Assembly (NCBI GenBank): GCA_025454955.1
Contig: JALONL010000023.1
Coordinates: 1-64,000 of the forward strand
Direction of reading: 5' to 3'
From: Bacteroidia bacterium
GTDB lineage: Bacteria; Bacteroidota; Bacteroidia; Palsa-965
Length of the DNA: 64,000 nucleotides
Position numbers and translations under genes: made by a program. The notes beneath the pieces were generated by a model. That model was not told the DNA's origin. It did no database searches and worked only from the letters and a program-made list of their open reading frames with translations. Of the stretch, positions 27,048 to 36,400 are shown in pieces; position 1 is the first letter of the stretch; each line of letters starts with the position of its first letter.

Positions 27048-27147
27048 AACTCAGGTGTTTGAGGCACGAAGGTAATGTGTGTGTGGTGCTTTGCCACATT
27101 TGCCGGGTGTTTTTGATATTAATTTTTTCATCAGCGCCCCCGCCACG

Positions 27148-27155
27148 TATCTTTG
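27148..27155 (+). promoter_or_regulatory. -7 box 4 nt before ruvX start
   Basis: TATCTTTG, perfect match to TAnnTTTG, ends 4 nt before the ATG at 27160. Confidence 0.55.
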
Positions 27156-27159
27156 CGGC

Positions 27160-27573
27160 ATGGCCCGTTTACTGGCAATTGATTTTGGCACCAAACGTTG
27201 CGGCATAGCCGTAAGCGACCCCATGCAACTCATTGCCACCGGCCTTACCACGGTTCACAGCAAAGACATTCTCGCCTGGCTGGCCGATTACACAAAGCGC
27301 GAACCCGTGGAAACCTTCATAGTGGGCGAACCCAAACGCCTCAACGGCCAGCCCACCGATGCCACACAGCATGTGGAAGCCTTCGTAAAACACCTGCGCA
27401 GGCAGTTTCCCCAAATTCCGGTACAACGCATCGACGAGCGTTTTACCTCCAAAATGGCCTTTCAAAGCCTCATCCACTCGGGCCTGGGGCGCAAAGACCG
27501 GCAGAATAAAGCCCTTATTGATGAAGTAAGCGCCGTAATTCTGCTTCAGAATTACATGGACAGCAGCCGTTAA
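27160..27573 (+). CDS. ruvX: Putative Holliday-junction resolvase / pre-16S rRNA nuclease YqgF
   Basis: 137 aa, the normal length when started at 27160; the longer frame from 27079 adds 27 unrelated residues and covers the promoter. RNase H-like fold with LLAIDFGTKRCGIAVSD (first catalytic Asp), FIVGEPKRLNGQPTD, VQRIDERFTSKMA (Glu) and a late Asp (LIDEVSAVILLQ). In E. coli YqgF processes the 16S rRNA 5' end. Divergent from dapD. Confidence 0.92.
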   Translation: MARLLAIDFGTKRCGIAVSDPMQLIATGLTTVHSKDILAWLADYTKREPVETFIVGEPKRLNGQPTDATQHVEAFVKHLRRQFPQIPVQRIDERFTSKMAFQSLIHSGLGRKDRQNKALIDEVSAVILLQNYMDSSR

Positions 27574-27946
27574 CACTTCACTACAGAGTAAACCTTGCTT
27601 TGCCCTGAATTTTAATTTTAAATGATACCCAGTCCAAAACAGGTACTTATCCTCTTGCCGGCAGGCTTTACTGTTCATATTTTTGGATAACTCAAAAGCC
27701 AGAGAATTCGGCCTGCTAAATCGATAAATGCCAAAATTGTTAAAAAAATATCTTGCAATCGTAACAAAGTCTTTATAATATCGTAGAACAAAGCACCTCT
27801 GCACGAATGAACGTAATTGAAAAGACCCGCCCTGAATTTGATTCCGCCCCAACGGAATATCACTTTACCATTCCGGACGGTTGCATCACCTTACCTCATT
27901 GGCTTTGCAGAAAGACCTTCACTGTAAAGAATTAATTCCCCTACAA

Positions 27947-28426
27947 ATGAGTGCTGAATTTAAACGAATCTACAGTAATTCCAACCATTCGCCCCGAACG
28001 GTTAAAACCATCTCCAAAGACCGGATCGAATGGCTTATTGATGCCTGCGGAATAGACCCCCGCATTGCTTCTGTAGATCTTGAAAGCATAAAAGCCAAAC
28101 TCTGCTGCTCCGAAGAAGGCGAAAACTGGTCGTTGGAGAAATGCGACGAGGCAGAAATTGAATACAAGCGTTTCCTGCAATTATATCTCCGCTACGGTCC
28201 CGGCGTATATCCTACGCCCGATATGTACACCGTTTGGCAATACCACCAGTCGGAACCAATGAACTACCGCAATGACTGCATGGCCATGTTTGGTCATCTC
28301 CCGCCCGATTTTCCGGTGGTTGGCCTGCGCGATCAGTATTCACCCAAGCCCTCGCACGCAGGCATTAACAAAACCCGTGAGCGTTACGCCGAGTTGTTTG
28401 GACGGCCTATGCTGATGGTGGTGTAG
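27947..28426 (+). CDS. Hypothetical protein, resembles glycine-rich-domain-associated proteins
   Basis: 159 aa from the ATG at 27947; the frame opens at 27881, so the start is uncertain. The segment RFLQLYLRYGPGVYPTPDMY followed by TVWQYHQSEPMNYRNDCMAM and FG resembles the 'W-x-H ... Y-x-x-D-C-x-x-x-F-G' pattern of the glycine-rich domain-containing protein family (DUF1399-like). That family assignment is tentative. No signal peptide. Upstream, a separate 42-codon frame at 27807-27935 partly overlaps the long start. A strong terminator follows 26 nt after the stop. Confidence 0.6.
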   Translation: MSAEFKRIYSNSNHSPRTVKTISKDRIEWLIDACGIDPRIASVDLESIKAKLCCSEEGENWSLEKCDEAEIEYKRFLQLYLRYGPGVYPTPDMYTVWQYHQSEPMNYRNDCMAMFGHLPPDFPVVGLRDQYSPKPSHAGINKTRERYAELFGRPMLMVV

Positions 28427-28452
28427 AAGTTTGATTACTGAACGATATAATG

Positions 28453-28478
28453 GCCGGAGCTTTGCTCCGGCTTTTTTT
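28453..28478 (+). terminator. Intrinsic terminator
   Basis: GCCGGAGC-TTT-GCTCCGGC stem-loop followed by T7. Ends the gene at 27947-28426. Confidence 0.9.
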
Positions 28479-28483
28479 GTAAG

Positions 28484-28560
28484 CTGCGCAAAGTTTACAT
28501 CGCCGAAGGCGATAGAAACTTTGTGCTTTCCTGAAACAAGTCTCCAGACTTGTTTCAGTG
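28484..28560. repeat. Two additional long palindromes
   Basis: Two imperfect or perfect hairpins follow the terminator: a GCAAAGTTT...AAACTTTGTGC stem with a CATCGCC-GAA-GGCGAT tip (about 28486-28530), and the perfect TGAAACAAGTCT-CC-AGACTTGTTTCA (about 28533-28558). They have no T tract and look like extragenic palindromic elements. Confidence 0.6.
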
Positions 28561-28589
28561 TACGGATTACTGCCCGTCAAAGAACTTAA

Positions 28590-29032
28590 ACAAAGTTCGG
28601 ATGACTGCTGATAGTTTCGAAAACTGAATTCAAAAAACGTTTGATTTGCGCGAAATGCGCGATGCCTCGCGCATTTACGGGAATCAGGCATTCCCGTAAA
28701 TGCGAAACAAAGTTCAGACGATTGCTGATAGTTTCGGAAACTGAATTCAAAAAACTTTTGATTTGCGCGCAATGCGCGATGCCTCGCGCATTTACGGGAA
28801 TCTGGCATTCCCGTAAATGATTGCAGATATTCCAGATACTGATATGAAAACTTTTGATTTGCGCGCAATGCGCGATGCCTCGCGCATTTACGGGAATCTG
28901 GTATTCCCGTAAATGCGAAACAAAGTTCAGACGATTGCTGATAGTTTCGAAAACTGAATTCAAAAAACGTTTGATTTTCGCGCAATGCGCGATGCCTCGC
29001 GCATTTACGGGAATCAGGTATTCCCGTAAATG
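28590..29032. repeat. REP/BIME-like palindromic repeat array (four units)
   Basis: Four copies of a 49-bp core at 28654-28702, 28771-28819, 28867-28915 and 28984-29032. Each core has two adjoining hairpins: TGCGCGA-TGCC-TCGCGCA, and ATTTACGGGAAT-(5-nt loop)-ATTCCCGTAAAT. Spacers of 68, 47 and 68 nt are themselves repeated (GCTGATAGTTTCGAAAACTG and following). The stems are invariant; the second loop reads CAGGC, CTGGC, CTGGT, CAGGT. A 192-codon minus-strand frame across the array is a by-product of the repeats. Confidence 0.85.
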
Positions 29033-29045
29033 TGCGTTTTCTCCA

Positions 29046-30500
29046 TCACCCCGCTATCGCCTTAAACACTGCCACATTCAGATACTTCGCCAGCATGGCT
29101 TCATAATCGGGCGATACTGGTTTTTTCTTGTAGGTATCTTCCAGCATTTTGAAATACGTTTCAAAAGCGCCTATGCCCATGAGTTGCAGGTAGGCTGCGC
29201 AATGCTGGTAACTGAGCTGGATGAGGAACTGATAAATCACGGTAAGTTCCCCGATCAATGCTTCGAATAGTTGTTCGAGGGCGGCAAGCTGTTCGTTGCT
29301 GAGTATGGTTATTTTGCTGAGTGCAATGCGCAGTGCATCGAGCAACTGACGGAGGTGATTTTTGGCCCAGCGCGTTTCGGAGAGGAGTTTTACGGCGGTG
29401 AGTATGAGTTTCTGCGCGGCATCGGATATGTGCAGGCGGGTCATGAATGCGGTAAATGCATCTTTGCCTGTGCCGGTAACCCAGTTGAGCAGCAGGTGCG
29501 AAACCAATGGCAGGGCATCTTCGCCGGCATCAGTGAGCAGTTGCAGACTTACCTGCCCGGGCAGAGGGGCTGTTTGCGGCAAAAGCTGGGTGTACAATCC
29601 GCCGGGCGAAAAGTAGCCGGCACCTTTAAGGCTGCGGGCTGTCATGGCGGCCGAAATTAAGCCCAGTGCTGCACTGCCGCGCAAATACGGGGCATACAAA
29701 AACGGCACCTTTTCGAGCATGGCCGGCTCCCAGCCGTGCGGTACGGGATCTATGGCATTCCAGATGCGCATGGTGCGTGTGCCAAGGTGCGCGGCATAGT
29801 ACACCGAAAAAGCATTGTTACCTGGCGTGGCTCCGGCCGAAGGCATGGTCGATACGGTAAACTTATGCTGCGCATCCCAATACGGCTGCTGGTTTTCGAG
29901 CGAGAGTGCCAGCGTGGCCGAAAGCGCACCGCCCAAACTATGGCCGGTAACGATAACGTGTTGCGGATGTATGTGCTTCTTCGCCTCACCCGCCAGAAAT
30001 TCCTGAATGGTTTTTCCGTTGCTTTTCATGCTCCGCAAAATGTGCAGACCAATGTAAGTGCCCCGCGAAATATGCACCGGATCTTTTGCGGTAAGTGCCT
30101 TTAGTTCCTCTTCGCTTACGCTGTCGGCATTGGGCAGTGCATACACCCACGCCACGGCTTCCTGCACCATGAAATCTTCGGTAAACCAGCCGTAGGTGGA
30201 AAGCGGATTGGTGCCCGCCACCGCCACCACATAAGTACCATGCACCGCATCGTAAGCCACAAACACGGTATTGCTGGCCACCTGCTTCGCCACATCTTCG
30301 CCTTCCGAAACCACCACCGGCCCCCACACCAACTGCCACTGCCCCATCCAGCTGATAAAATCTTTTTCACTAAAGGCATGGTCGAGTGCATTGTGCATCC
30401 AGGTTTGCAGCACCTGCGCCGAACCTTTTTTGCCCATGCATAAATTGGAAAGGTAGTTGAGCGCAAACACGCGCTGGGTGGGATTGAAGGCTGAATTCAT
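29046..30500 (-). CDS. Class 3 lipase family protein
   Basis: 484 aa alpha/beta-hydrolase. The nucleophile elbow GHSLGGALSATLALS (Ser at about 190) and the upstream FVAYDAVHGTYVVAVAGTN strand are typical of lipase_3 (triacylglycerol-lipase-like) proteins. The C-terminal about 150 residues are helical and lack a known domain (LLNWVTGTGKDAF, then QLLDALRIALSKITILSNEQ). No signal peptide, so it is cytoplasmic or exported by a non-Sec route. It stands alone next to the repeat array; the eCIS block begins 2.2 kb away. Such lipases are seen among injected effectors, but nothing in the sequence proves this here. Confidence 0.8.
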   Translation of the reverse strand: MNSAFNPTQRVFALNYLSNLCMGKKGSAQVLQTWMHNALDHAFSEKDFISWMGQWQLVWGPVVVSEGEDVAKQVASNTVFVAYDAVHGTYVVAVAGTNPLSTYGWFTEDFMVQEAVAWVYALPNADSVSEEELKALTAKDPVHISRGTYIGLHILRSMKSNGKTIQEFLAGEAKKHIHPQHVIVTGHSLGGALSATLALSLENQQPYWDAQHKFTVSTMPSAGATPGNNAFSVYYAAHLGTRTMRIWNAIDPVPHGWEPAMLEKVPFLYAPYLRGSAALGLISAAMTARSLKGAGYFSPGGLYTQLLPQTAPLPGQVSLQLLTDAGEDALPLVSHLLLNWVTGTGKDAFTAFMTRLHISDAAQKLILTAVKLLSETRWAKNHLRQLLDALRIALSKITILSNEQLAALEQLFEALIGELTVIYQFLIQLSYQHCAAYLQLMGIGAFETYFKMLEDTYKKKPVSPDYEAMLAKYLNVAVFKAIAG

Positions 30501-31005
30501 TGTTTGTCAGGGGAAATAGTTTCTGCTTAAACTTATCAGACAGAAAGCAAATAATTCAGCGTCTGTTTATAAGTTTTTTCGAATTAATTTATTACTAAAC
30601 AAAACAATTAACACTTATCGAATGAAACAAAATATTAGTCGATATATAAATAAATTTGAGCGCGTAAATCATTCAAATGGTTAGAATATAAATTGTAGAT
30701 CTTCATTAATAAAATAGTCAGCAAAAAGGTGTTTTTTCTTCCCAATTATCCAAATAATATACTGAGAAATTTCTCAAAAAAACGCTCAATTATATTATAT
30801 TAAATAAATATATGTATCTGTCAATACTCACTCTCTTTCTCACCCTGAAAAAACTATCTGTTCTGCGAATACAAAAACCCCATTTTACTGATATCATGAT
30901 TAATAGAGAAAAATACACTCAATATATAATTTCAAGAGTAAAATCCTCAGATCAGTCGAAGGCAAATCATAAAATCTGATGAGAAGTAATATTTATGTGA
31001 TAAAA
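30501..31005. other. AT-rich intergenic region
   Basis: About 500 nt, strongly AT-rich, separating divergent lipase and WG-repeat genes. I see no gene, RNA or clear repeat; a promoter box for the plus-strand gene follows at its right end. Confidence 0.6.
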
Positions 31006-31013
31006 TAAATTTG
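31006..31013 (+). promoter_or_regulatory. -7 box of WG-repeat lipoprotein gene
   Basis: TAAATTTG, 12 nt before the ATG at 31026; no clear -33 element. Confidence 0.5.
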
Positions 31014-31025
31014 CTAAAAAAACCC

Positions 31026-32621
31026 ATGAAAAACGTTTCTAAATTATTAATTCTGTTGTCGATATTCCTGTATTCTTGCAGCACATCGGGTGTAAAACTA
31101 ATTCCTGTAAAAAACGACAAAGAATATCAGTATATTGATACTGATGGTAAAATTATTATCAATGCTCAATTCAGTGAAGCCAGTTTGTTTTATGAAGGAC
31201 TTGCACTGGTTAAATCAACTCCCCCCGCCTCAAAGTGGGGATATATAGACGAAGAAGGGAAGTATGTAATACAGCCAAAGTACAAGATGGCCACAGTTTT
31301 CAGTGAGGGAATTGCCTGGGTGGTTGAAGAGAATGGAGCACCGGTAGCAATTAACAAAGAAGGAAAAACTTTATTTACTCTCCAAAATGCAGATGAGGTA
31401 AATAATTTTCACGATGGAATGGCAGCCTTTAGTATAGCAGACAGCACTGGAAGTAAATGGGGGTTTGTAGATAAGGAAGGGAAGATAATAATAGCTCCAC
31501 AATTTGCTGCAGTTATGCACTTTAGTGAAGGTTTATGTGCAGTTGCAAATCGTAAAAACAAATGGGGGTTTATCAATCCGAAAGGAGAGTTGAGTATTAA
31601 CTATCAATTTGATATTGCCGGAATTTTTGAGAATGAAAAGGCAGCTGTTGGGCTTAATAACAAGGTAGGCATTATTGATGCTGACGGAAAATATAAGATA
31701 AATCCACAATTTGGTCGAATTTACATTGATGATGAAATATTTCTGGTGGAGCAAAATGGGAAATGGGGATGGTGTGATAATGAAGGGAAACTTATTATCA
31801 ATCCACAATTTGAAATCGCTTTCCCTTTTGGAAACAATGATATTACTCCGGTGAAGTCTGGCGATAATTTTGGTTATGTAGATAAAGAAGGGAAAATGAC
31901 GATCAACCCACAATTTTCTTTCGCTTTCCCATTTAACGGGGATAATGCAATTGTGAGCAATGGCAGTCAGGTAGGAATAATTGATGAAGAAGGGAAATAC
32001 TTGGTAAATCCACAGTTTGAAAATGTCTCAAAAGATGTAATGCATTATTTTTCCAACAAAATTTCGGCATTTCAAACTGCTGAAACTGATTATTTCGATG
32101 TGTCTGTGATTGCAAATTATATTAGTAAAGAAATTACTTCAGATAGTTTTTGGGGAATTACATTTTCGATGCCATTAAATAAGATAATGGAAAAGTTTAA
32201 AATAAGCGCATCTGACTGGAATTCATATTCATCTTCATTCAAAATTATGGATGATATTTCAATAAGTAAAGATGCTGAAGGGGACCTCTCGTTAATCGGA
32301 AAACCGTTAAGATATATTTCAGATGGATGGTATGGAGTCAGATCGGTTATCGATGATGAATATTTACCACAACATTATCTTTTCAGAATAAATTTGAAAG
32401 GAAATGGTGTAGGTAAAGAACAAAATTTAATATCGGCCATTTCGAAATCAATAAAAGGCTACACTGAACAAGTTAAGGAAAACGAAAGTATAATTCTTGA
32501 AAACAAAAATCATATTATTCGGATAAACGAAAACGGTGGAGTTGAAATTCATATTATTCCAAAATTAGTTCCTCCCCAAAACAAATCAGAAACAAGCAAT
32601 ACACTTCAGGAAACTGAATAA
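31026..32621 (+). CDS. WG-repeat lipoprotein
   Basis: 531 aa. Signal sequence with lipobox LYSC (about 16-19) predicts a lipid-anchored envelope protein. Residues about 35-340 hold about ten WG (KWG_leptospira-type) repeats of about 30 residues: KWGYIDEEGKYVIQPKY, KWGFVDKEGKIIIAPQF, KWGFINPKGELSINYQF, KWGWCDNEGKLIINPQF and weaker copies. The last about 180 residues are unique. WG-repeat proteins are probably binding scaffolds; the ligand is unknown. AT-rich and bounded by its own promoter and terminator, so an independent accessory gene. Confidence 0.85.
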   Translation: MKNVSKLLILLSIFLYSCSTSGVKLIPVKNDKEYQYIDTDGKIIINAQFSEASLFYEGLALVKSTPPASKWGYIDEEGKYVIQPKYKMATVFSEGIAWVVEENGAPVAINKEGKTLFTLQNADEVNNFHDGMAAFSIADSTGSKWGFVDKEGKIIIAPQFAAVMHFSEGLCAVANRKNKWGFINPKGELSINYQFDIAGIFENEKAAVGLNNKVGIIDADGKYKINPQFGRIYIDDEIFLVEQNGKWGWCDNEGKLIINPQFEIAFPFGNNDITPVKSGDNFGYVDKEGKMTINPQFSFAFPFNGDNAIVSNGSQVGIIDEEGKYLVNPQFENVSKDVMHYFSNKISAFQTAETDYFDVSVIANYISKEITSDSFWGITFSMPLNKIMEKFKISASDWNSYSSSFKIMDDISISKDAEGDLSLIGKPLRYISDGWYGVRSVIDDEYLPQHYLFRINLKGNGVGKEQNLISAISKSIKGYTEQVKENESIILENKNHIIRINENGGVEIHIIPKLVPPQNKSETSNTLQETE

Positions 32622-32641
32622 TATTTTTAAATGTACAATAC

Positions 32642-32680
32642 ATAGCCGTTGCCCGGTAAATTCAGGTAACGGCTATATTT
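32642..32680 (+). terminator. Terminator of WG-repeat gene
   Basis: 12-bp stem (32642-32653 with 32665-32676, one G-T pair) followed by a short T run. It also separates this gene from the convergent eCIS block. Confidence 0.75.
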
Positions 32681-32734
32681 TAACTCATTGCACCTCATGT
32701 TAGTGTATCAACTACAATTTGATACAATCACTCC

Positions 32735-33487
32735 TCACCTGTTCTGCGAATACACAAAACCCATTTCCTCATCGCCCCACAATTTCGAGATGTGATAACT
32801 CGCCATCACATCCTTTCCATAATTCCTGCAGGTACGCAGTTGCAGGCCATAACTGTACGTAGTGCCTTTCCATCGTAAACCCAGCTTATTCCAAAACCAG
32901 CCGTAATGTGCCTGATGCTTTTGTATGGTGCTGCTTGAACGGCCAAAGGTGCTGAGCGCGTGTGCGTGCAGCAGTGCATAACGTCCTTTGCCCGGCGAGC
33001 CCACACGGGCCACTACTTCAAATGCCTGACAGCCGTTGAGGTCTTTCACCACATCGTGCCACTTGCCATCGGCCGGAATGGTGCCGGCGGCGAAAGTGCC
33101 CACGCGGCCGTTGAAACCGGCCAGTCCGTTTACGTGCAGCAGGTGTTGTGGTTCTATGGTGCCAATGCCAATGTTTCCGCCCTGTTGCAGAAAGAGACGT
33201 ACGCCGCCGTCGGGGCCAGGTTCGGAGAAACTGAGGCCTTTCTGACTGTCGCCGGGATCGAGGCCGATGCTCCAGGCGGGGTTTTTCTGTTCGATGCTGC
33301 GGAAGAAACTTTGCAATTGTTTCGAGCTTCCTTCGGGCGAAAGCAGCAGGCCGTATTCGAGGTCTTTCGAAAAGCCGTCGTCGATGCGGTTTACCATCGA
33401 GTCGATGAGGGCTTCGAAACTGCCTTCACCGGGCATTTTGCCTTTGCGGAAATATTCTTTGAGCGTATTGCGATTCTTCAGGTTCAT
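32735..33487 (-). CDS. eCIS fibre-like protein
   Basis: 250 aa, last gene of the contractile injection block, 10 nt after the baseplate gene. The N-terminus (NLKNRNTLKEYFRKGKMP, then SFEALIDSMVNRIDDGFSK) looks like a short attachment region. The middle has GNIGIGTIEPQHLLHVNG, a motif common in phage and bacterial tail-fibre or adhesin proteins. The C-terminal about 120 residues form a distinct domain with conserved aromatic and charged positions. I infer a tail-fibre or baseplate-decoration role in target recognition; no receptor can be named. Confidence 0.65.
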   Translation of the reverse strand: MNLKNRNTLKEYFRKGKMPGEGSFEALIDSMVNRIDDGFSKDLEYGLLLSPEGSSKQLQSFFRSIEQKNPAWSIGLDPGDSQKGLSFSEPGPDGGVRLFLQQGGNIGIGTIEPQHLLHVNGLAGFNGRVGTFAAGTIPADGKWHDVVKDLNGCQAFEVVARVGSPGKGRYALLHAHALSTFGRSSSTIQKHQAHYGWFWNKLGLRWKGTTYSYGLQLRTCRNYGKDVMASYHISKLWGDEEMGFVYSQNR

Positions 33488-33497
33488 GTGCGATGGG

Positions 33498-36400
33498 TTA
33501 ATCTCCGTTGCCGGTAATTATAAAATCGTTGCTCAGTATGAGGTTGCCAATGCTGCGCGGAATGGCGGGCAAGGGCTGATCGTCGTCGTCGCCAAGCAGT
33601 TCGGCAGTGAGCAGGCTGAACTGGTGGCGCGATGAGGTAACCAATATCGACCAGGGATGTCGTGCGCGAATGGTGTCGGTATCGTCGTTATCATCCATCA
33701 TGCGGGCGGTGTCGCTGAGTTCGTAGCGGCCGCCTTCGTCGCAGGTAACCACCACCGAGAGCGAAGTGACAAAGTCCACGTAAGGCAGCCGTTCGAGGAA
33801 ACCGGCCATATCGGCCCGCGATACTTCACCGGCCAAGCGTGGCTCGGCCTGTGCTTCGTAGAGCCAGGGCGAGAGGTAGCGGCGCGTGTCTTCGTTTAGC
33901 TGCCGCAGGTAAAAACCTGCATCGAGTCCGGCTTTAAATCTTACTGCAGCCACCACTTTTACGCGCTCGTAGTGCGGGTTGCGCACAAATACGCGAATGT
34001 GCGGTGAGCATCGTTGTTTAATGTAATCTGCTATTTGTTTAAGGTTGGCGTAGCAGTCTTTGGGGCGCAGCAGGTTTATATCATCGCGGCGTTCCACATC
34101 GGGCATTACCACCAGCATTACGTGGCCGGGCTTGTGTGTGCCGGCGGCATCGAGGTTGGGCAGGCATTTCACCAGATACACATCGGGAAATTCCTGCAGC
34201 ACGAGGCGTTCGTAATCGAGCGGAAGTACGGCGCGGTTGCGGTGGCCCAGGCGTTCGCTTACACGCAGGTACATGGAGGCGTGTTCTTCGGGCGGACGGC
34301 CGCTGCGCGAGGCAATGGGCTGCGCCACTTCCTGCACCGATGCGGGCTGATTTTCGATGCGCGCAATAGTGCCCGAAGGCAGCGGCGTGTGAAGATGCGA
34401 AACAGTATTGCCGTCGTTTTGCCACACCACTTCGGCGGCCTGTGTGTATATGGCTTTTACGTAATTGGTGTAAGCCGTGCGGTTGGGTATAGCGGCGCAG
34501 AGCCAGTGCAGGCCGGGACGCATAATGGTGTTGTCGTTGGTCATGTCGGCAGGCAGGTCGAGCTCCACAATGCCGGGCATGATGAAATTCTGTGTGCTGT
34601 CGGTGAGAATGCGTTCGGGCGAAAGCTTTCTCCAGCGGTTGCTGCTGAGGTAGTACCAAACTACCGGACTTGGCGCCTGTTCGGGATGCAGCGACTCTTC
34701 GGAAATCTGAAAGAAGAGTGTGAGCGGCTGCGGCGGTGCCAGATTTTCGAGACCGATGAAAAGATAGCCTTCTTCGTTGTACACCGGCAGCAAACGCGCC
34801 TGGTGCATACGCGTACCGGTTTGGTAAAGCTCGGTGCCGAAAGGATAATGCCGGTAAAGATGCAGCAACGGTTCGCCGTTTTCGCCCACGGCCTTTTCCG
34901 AATCGAAAGAAGCCGAATAACTGAGCGAAATGGAACTGATGTGCGGCACATGCGGCGCAAGGGGCAGCGGCAGCGATTTTTTGCGAAAGCCGCTGCGCAT
35001 CATGGTATCGGTAAGCAGCGCAGGATATTCGGCAGCACCAAAACCTCCGGCGGGCGAAATGAGTTCGAGACGCAGATAGCCTTCCTGCGTTTCGGGTGCG
35101 TAAAAAAGATCGGCTTCGGGCACACGCCACGTAGCGCGTTGTCCGAGGCGACGCGGATCGATATTGCTGATGTGTGTTTCGGGCGAAACGGGAATGCCGC
35201 GGTCGGGATGCTCGGTGGGCAAACTGGTAAACAACTGCACCTGCTGTTGATCCTGCGGCTGCGGCTGAAACCAGCCGTTTTGCAGGAGCGATAAACTTCC
35301 GGTAAACGATTCGTTGGTGATGTTGCCGCTGTACAATTCGTAATGCTTCCCGAAACCGGCCTGTGGCAAATCGTACCAGCGCAAATGCAGTTGCACATTG
35401 GTAAGGTGCTTACTGAACGCTTCTGCATTGCCCACCATGAAATAAGCACCCGCCGCAGGCAATGCACCAAACGGCTGAAAAGGTTTATCCACAGCCAGCG
35501 GCCCCGACTGATTCCATAACGAAAGTCTTTTCATGCCCGATACTTCGGTATCAATGCGGATGCTGTTTACCGGCATACCACTGAGCATTGAATAGGCATA
35601 AGCCGGCGCATCGTGGCTGTTGAGCAGCATACGCAGCACGGGCCATTGTTCGTTGTATTCGCTGCCATGCACAGCGGCCGCGGCAGAAGTTATGGAAGGA
35701 TCGTTTACAGTGAGACCGAAACGCAAAATGAATTCGGCCTTTTCCTGATCTACCGTAAAGGCATAACGAGGTATTGCAATCCACCCTTCGGGGCCGGTGA
35801 TGTGAATGATGAATGCTTTGTGCAGCAAGTAAAACTCGGCTGCGCTTTCGTTGTTACCGTAGTTTTGTTTGGCATCGTTAATTATGGCGTACAAACGTTT
35901 TACTTCGGCACTGCCTTTGTCGAGACGGAAGGTGATGGTAATGTCGCGCCGTCCTTCGGAGAGAAACAATGCGGGCGATGAGATGGAAAAACCCAGCCGC
36001 GCATTTTCCATGGTGCGTTCGGCCTGCGAAAGATCGTGTTGGTCGGTGCCGGTAAGGCTCCACCAGTTTTGAATTTCGCCTTTGAGGTTTCGCTGCGGAT
36101 CGGTTGAACTGTAAATGCCTTTGGCCATCATCAGTTCCTTATCGCCTTCGTAAGCAATTACATCGGGGTTGCGGCTTACAAACAACGTATGCAGCGCCGC
36201 AATGGATGCGCGGTTTATAAACAGCGGTTTTACCGAAGCATAAAAAAGCGGATTGCCCGCACTGTCTTTTCCGGCTTCAAACCTTGTGCCTGCAGGAAGC
36301 AGCTGCACGGTTTCTGTATCGTGAAGTGTGAATGTGACGAAAGTTCTGTCGGGCCGGTAATCCTGCAGCGAGGAGTGCAATACGTTTTTGTAATAATGAT

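Noticed and set aside
27807..27935. 42-codon frame starting MNVIEKTRPEF
   Set aside because: Plausible composition, but no promoter match and no homology I can recognise; it overlaps the long start of the next gene, so I left it out.
28407..28985. 192-codon minus-strand frame with repeated segments such as FRNYQQSSELCFAFTG
   Set aside because: It is an open frame through the palindromic repeat array; no promoter, and the pattern follows DNA hairpins rather than a protein constraint.
28590..29032. Possible CRISPR array
   Set aside because: Spacers are themselves repeated (68, 47, 68 nt), units are long palindromes, and no cas genes are in the window.
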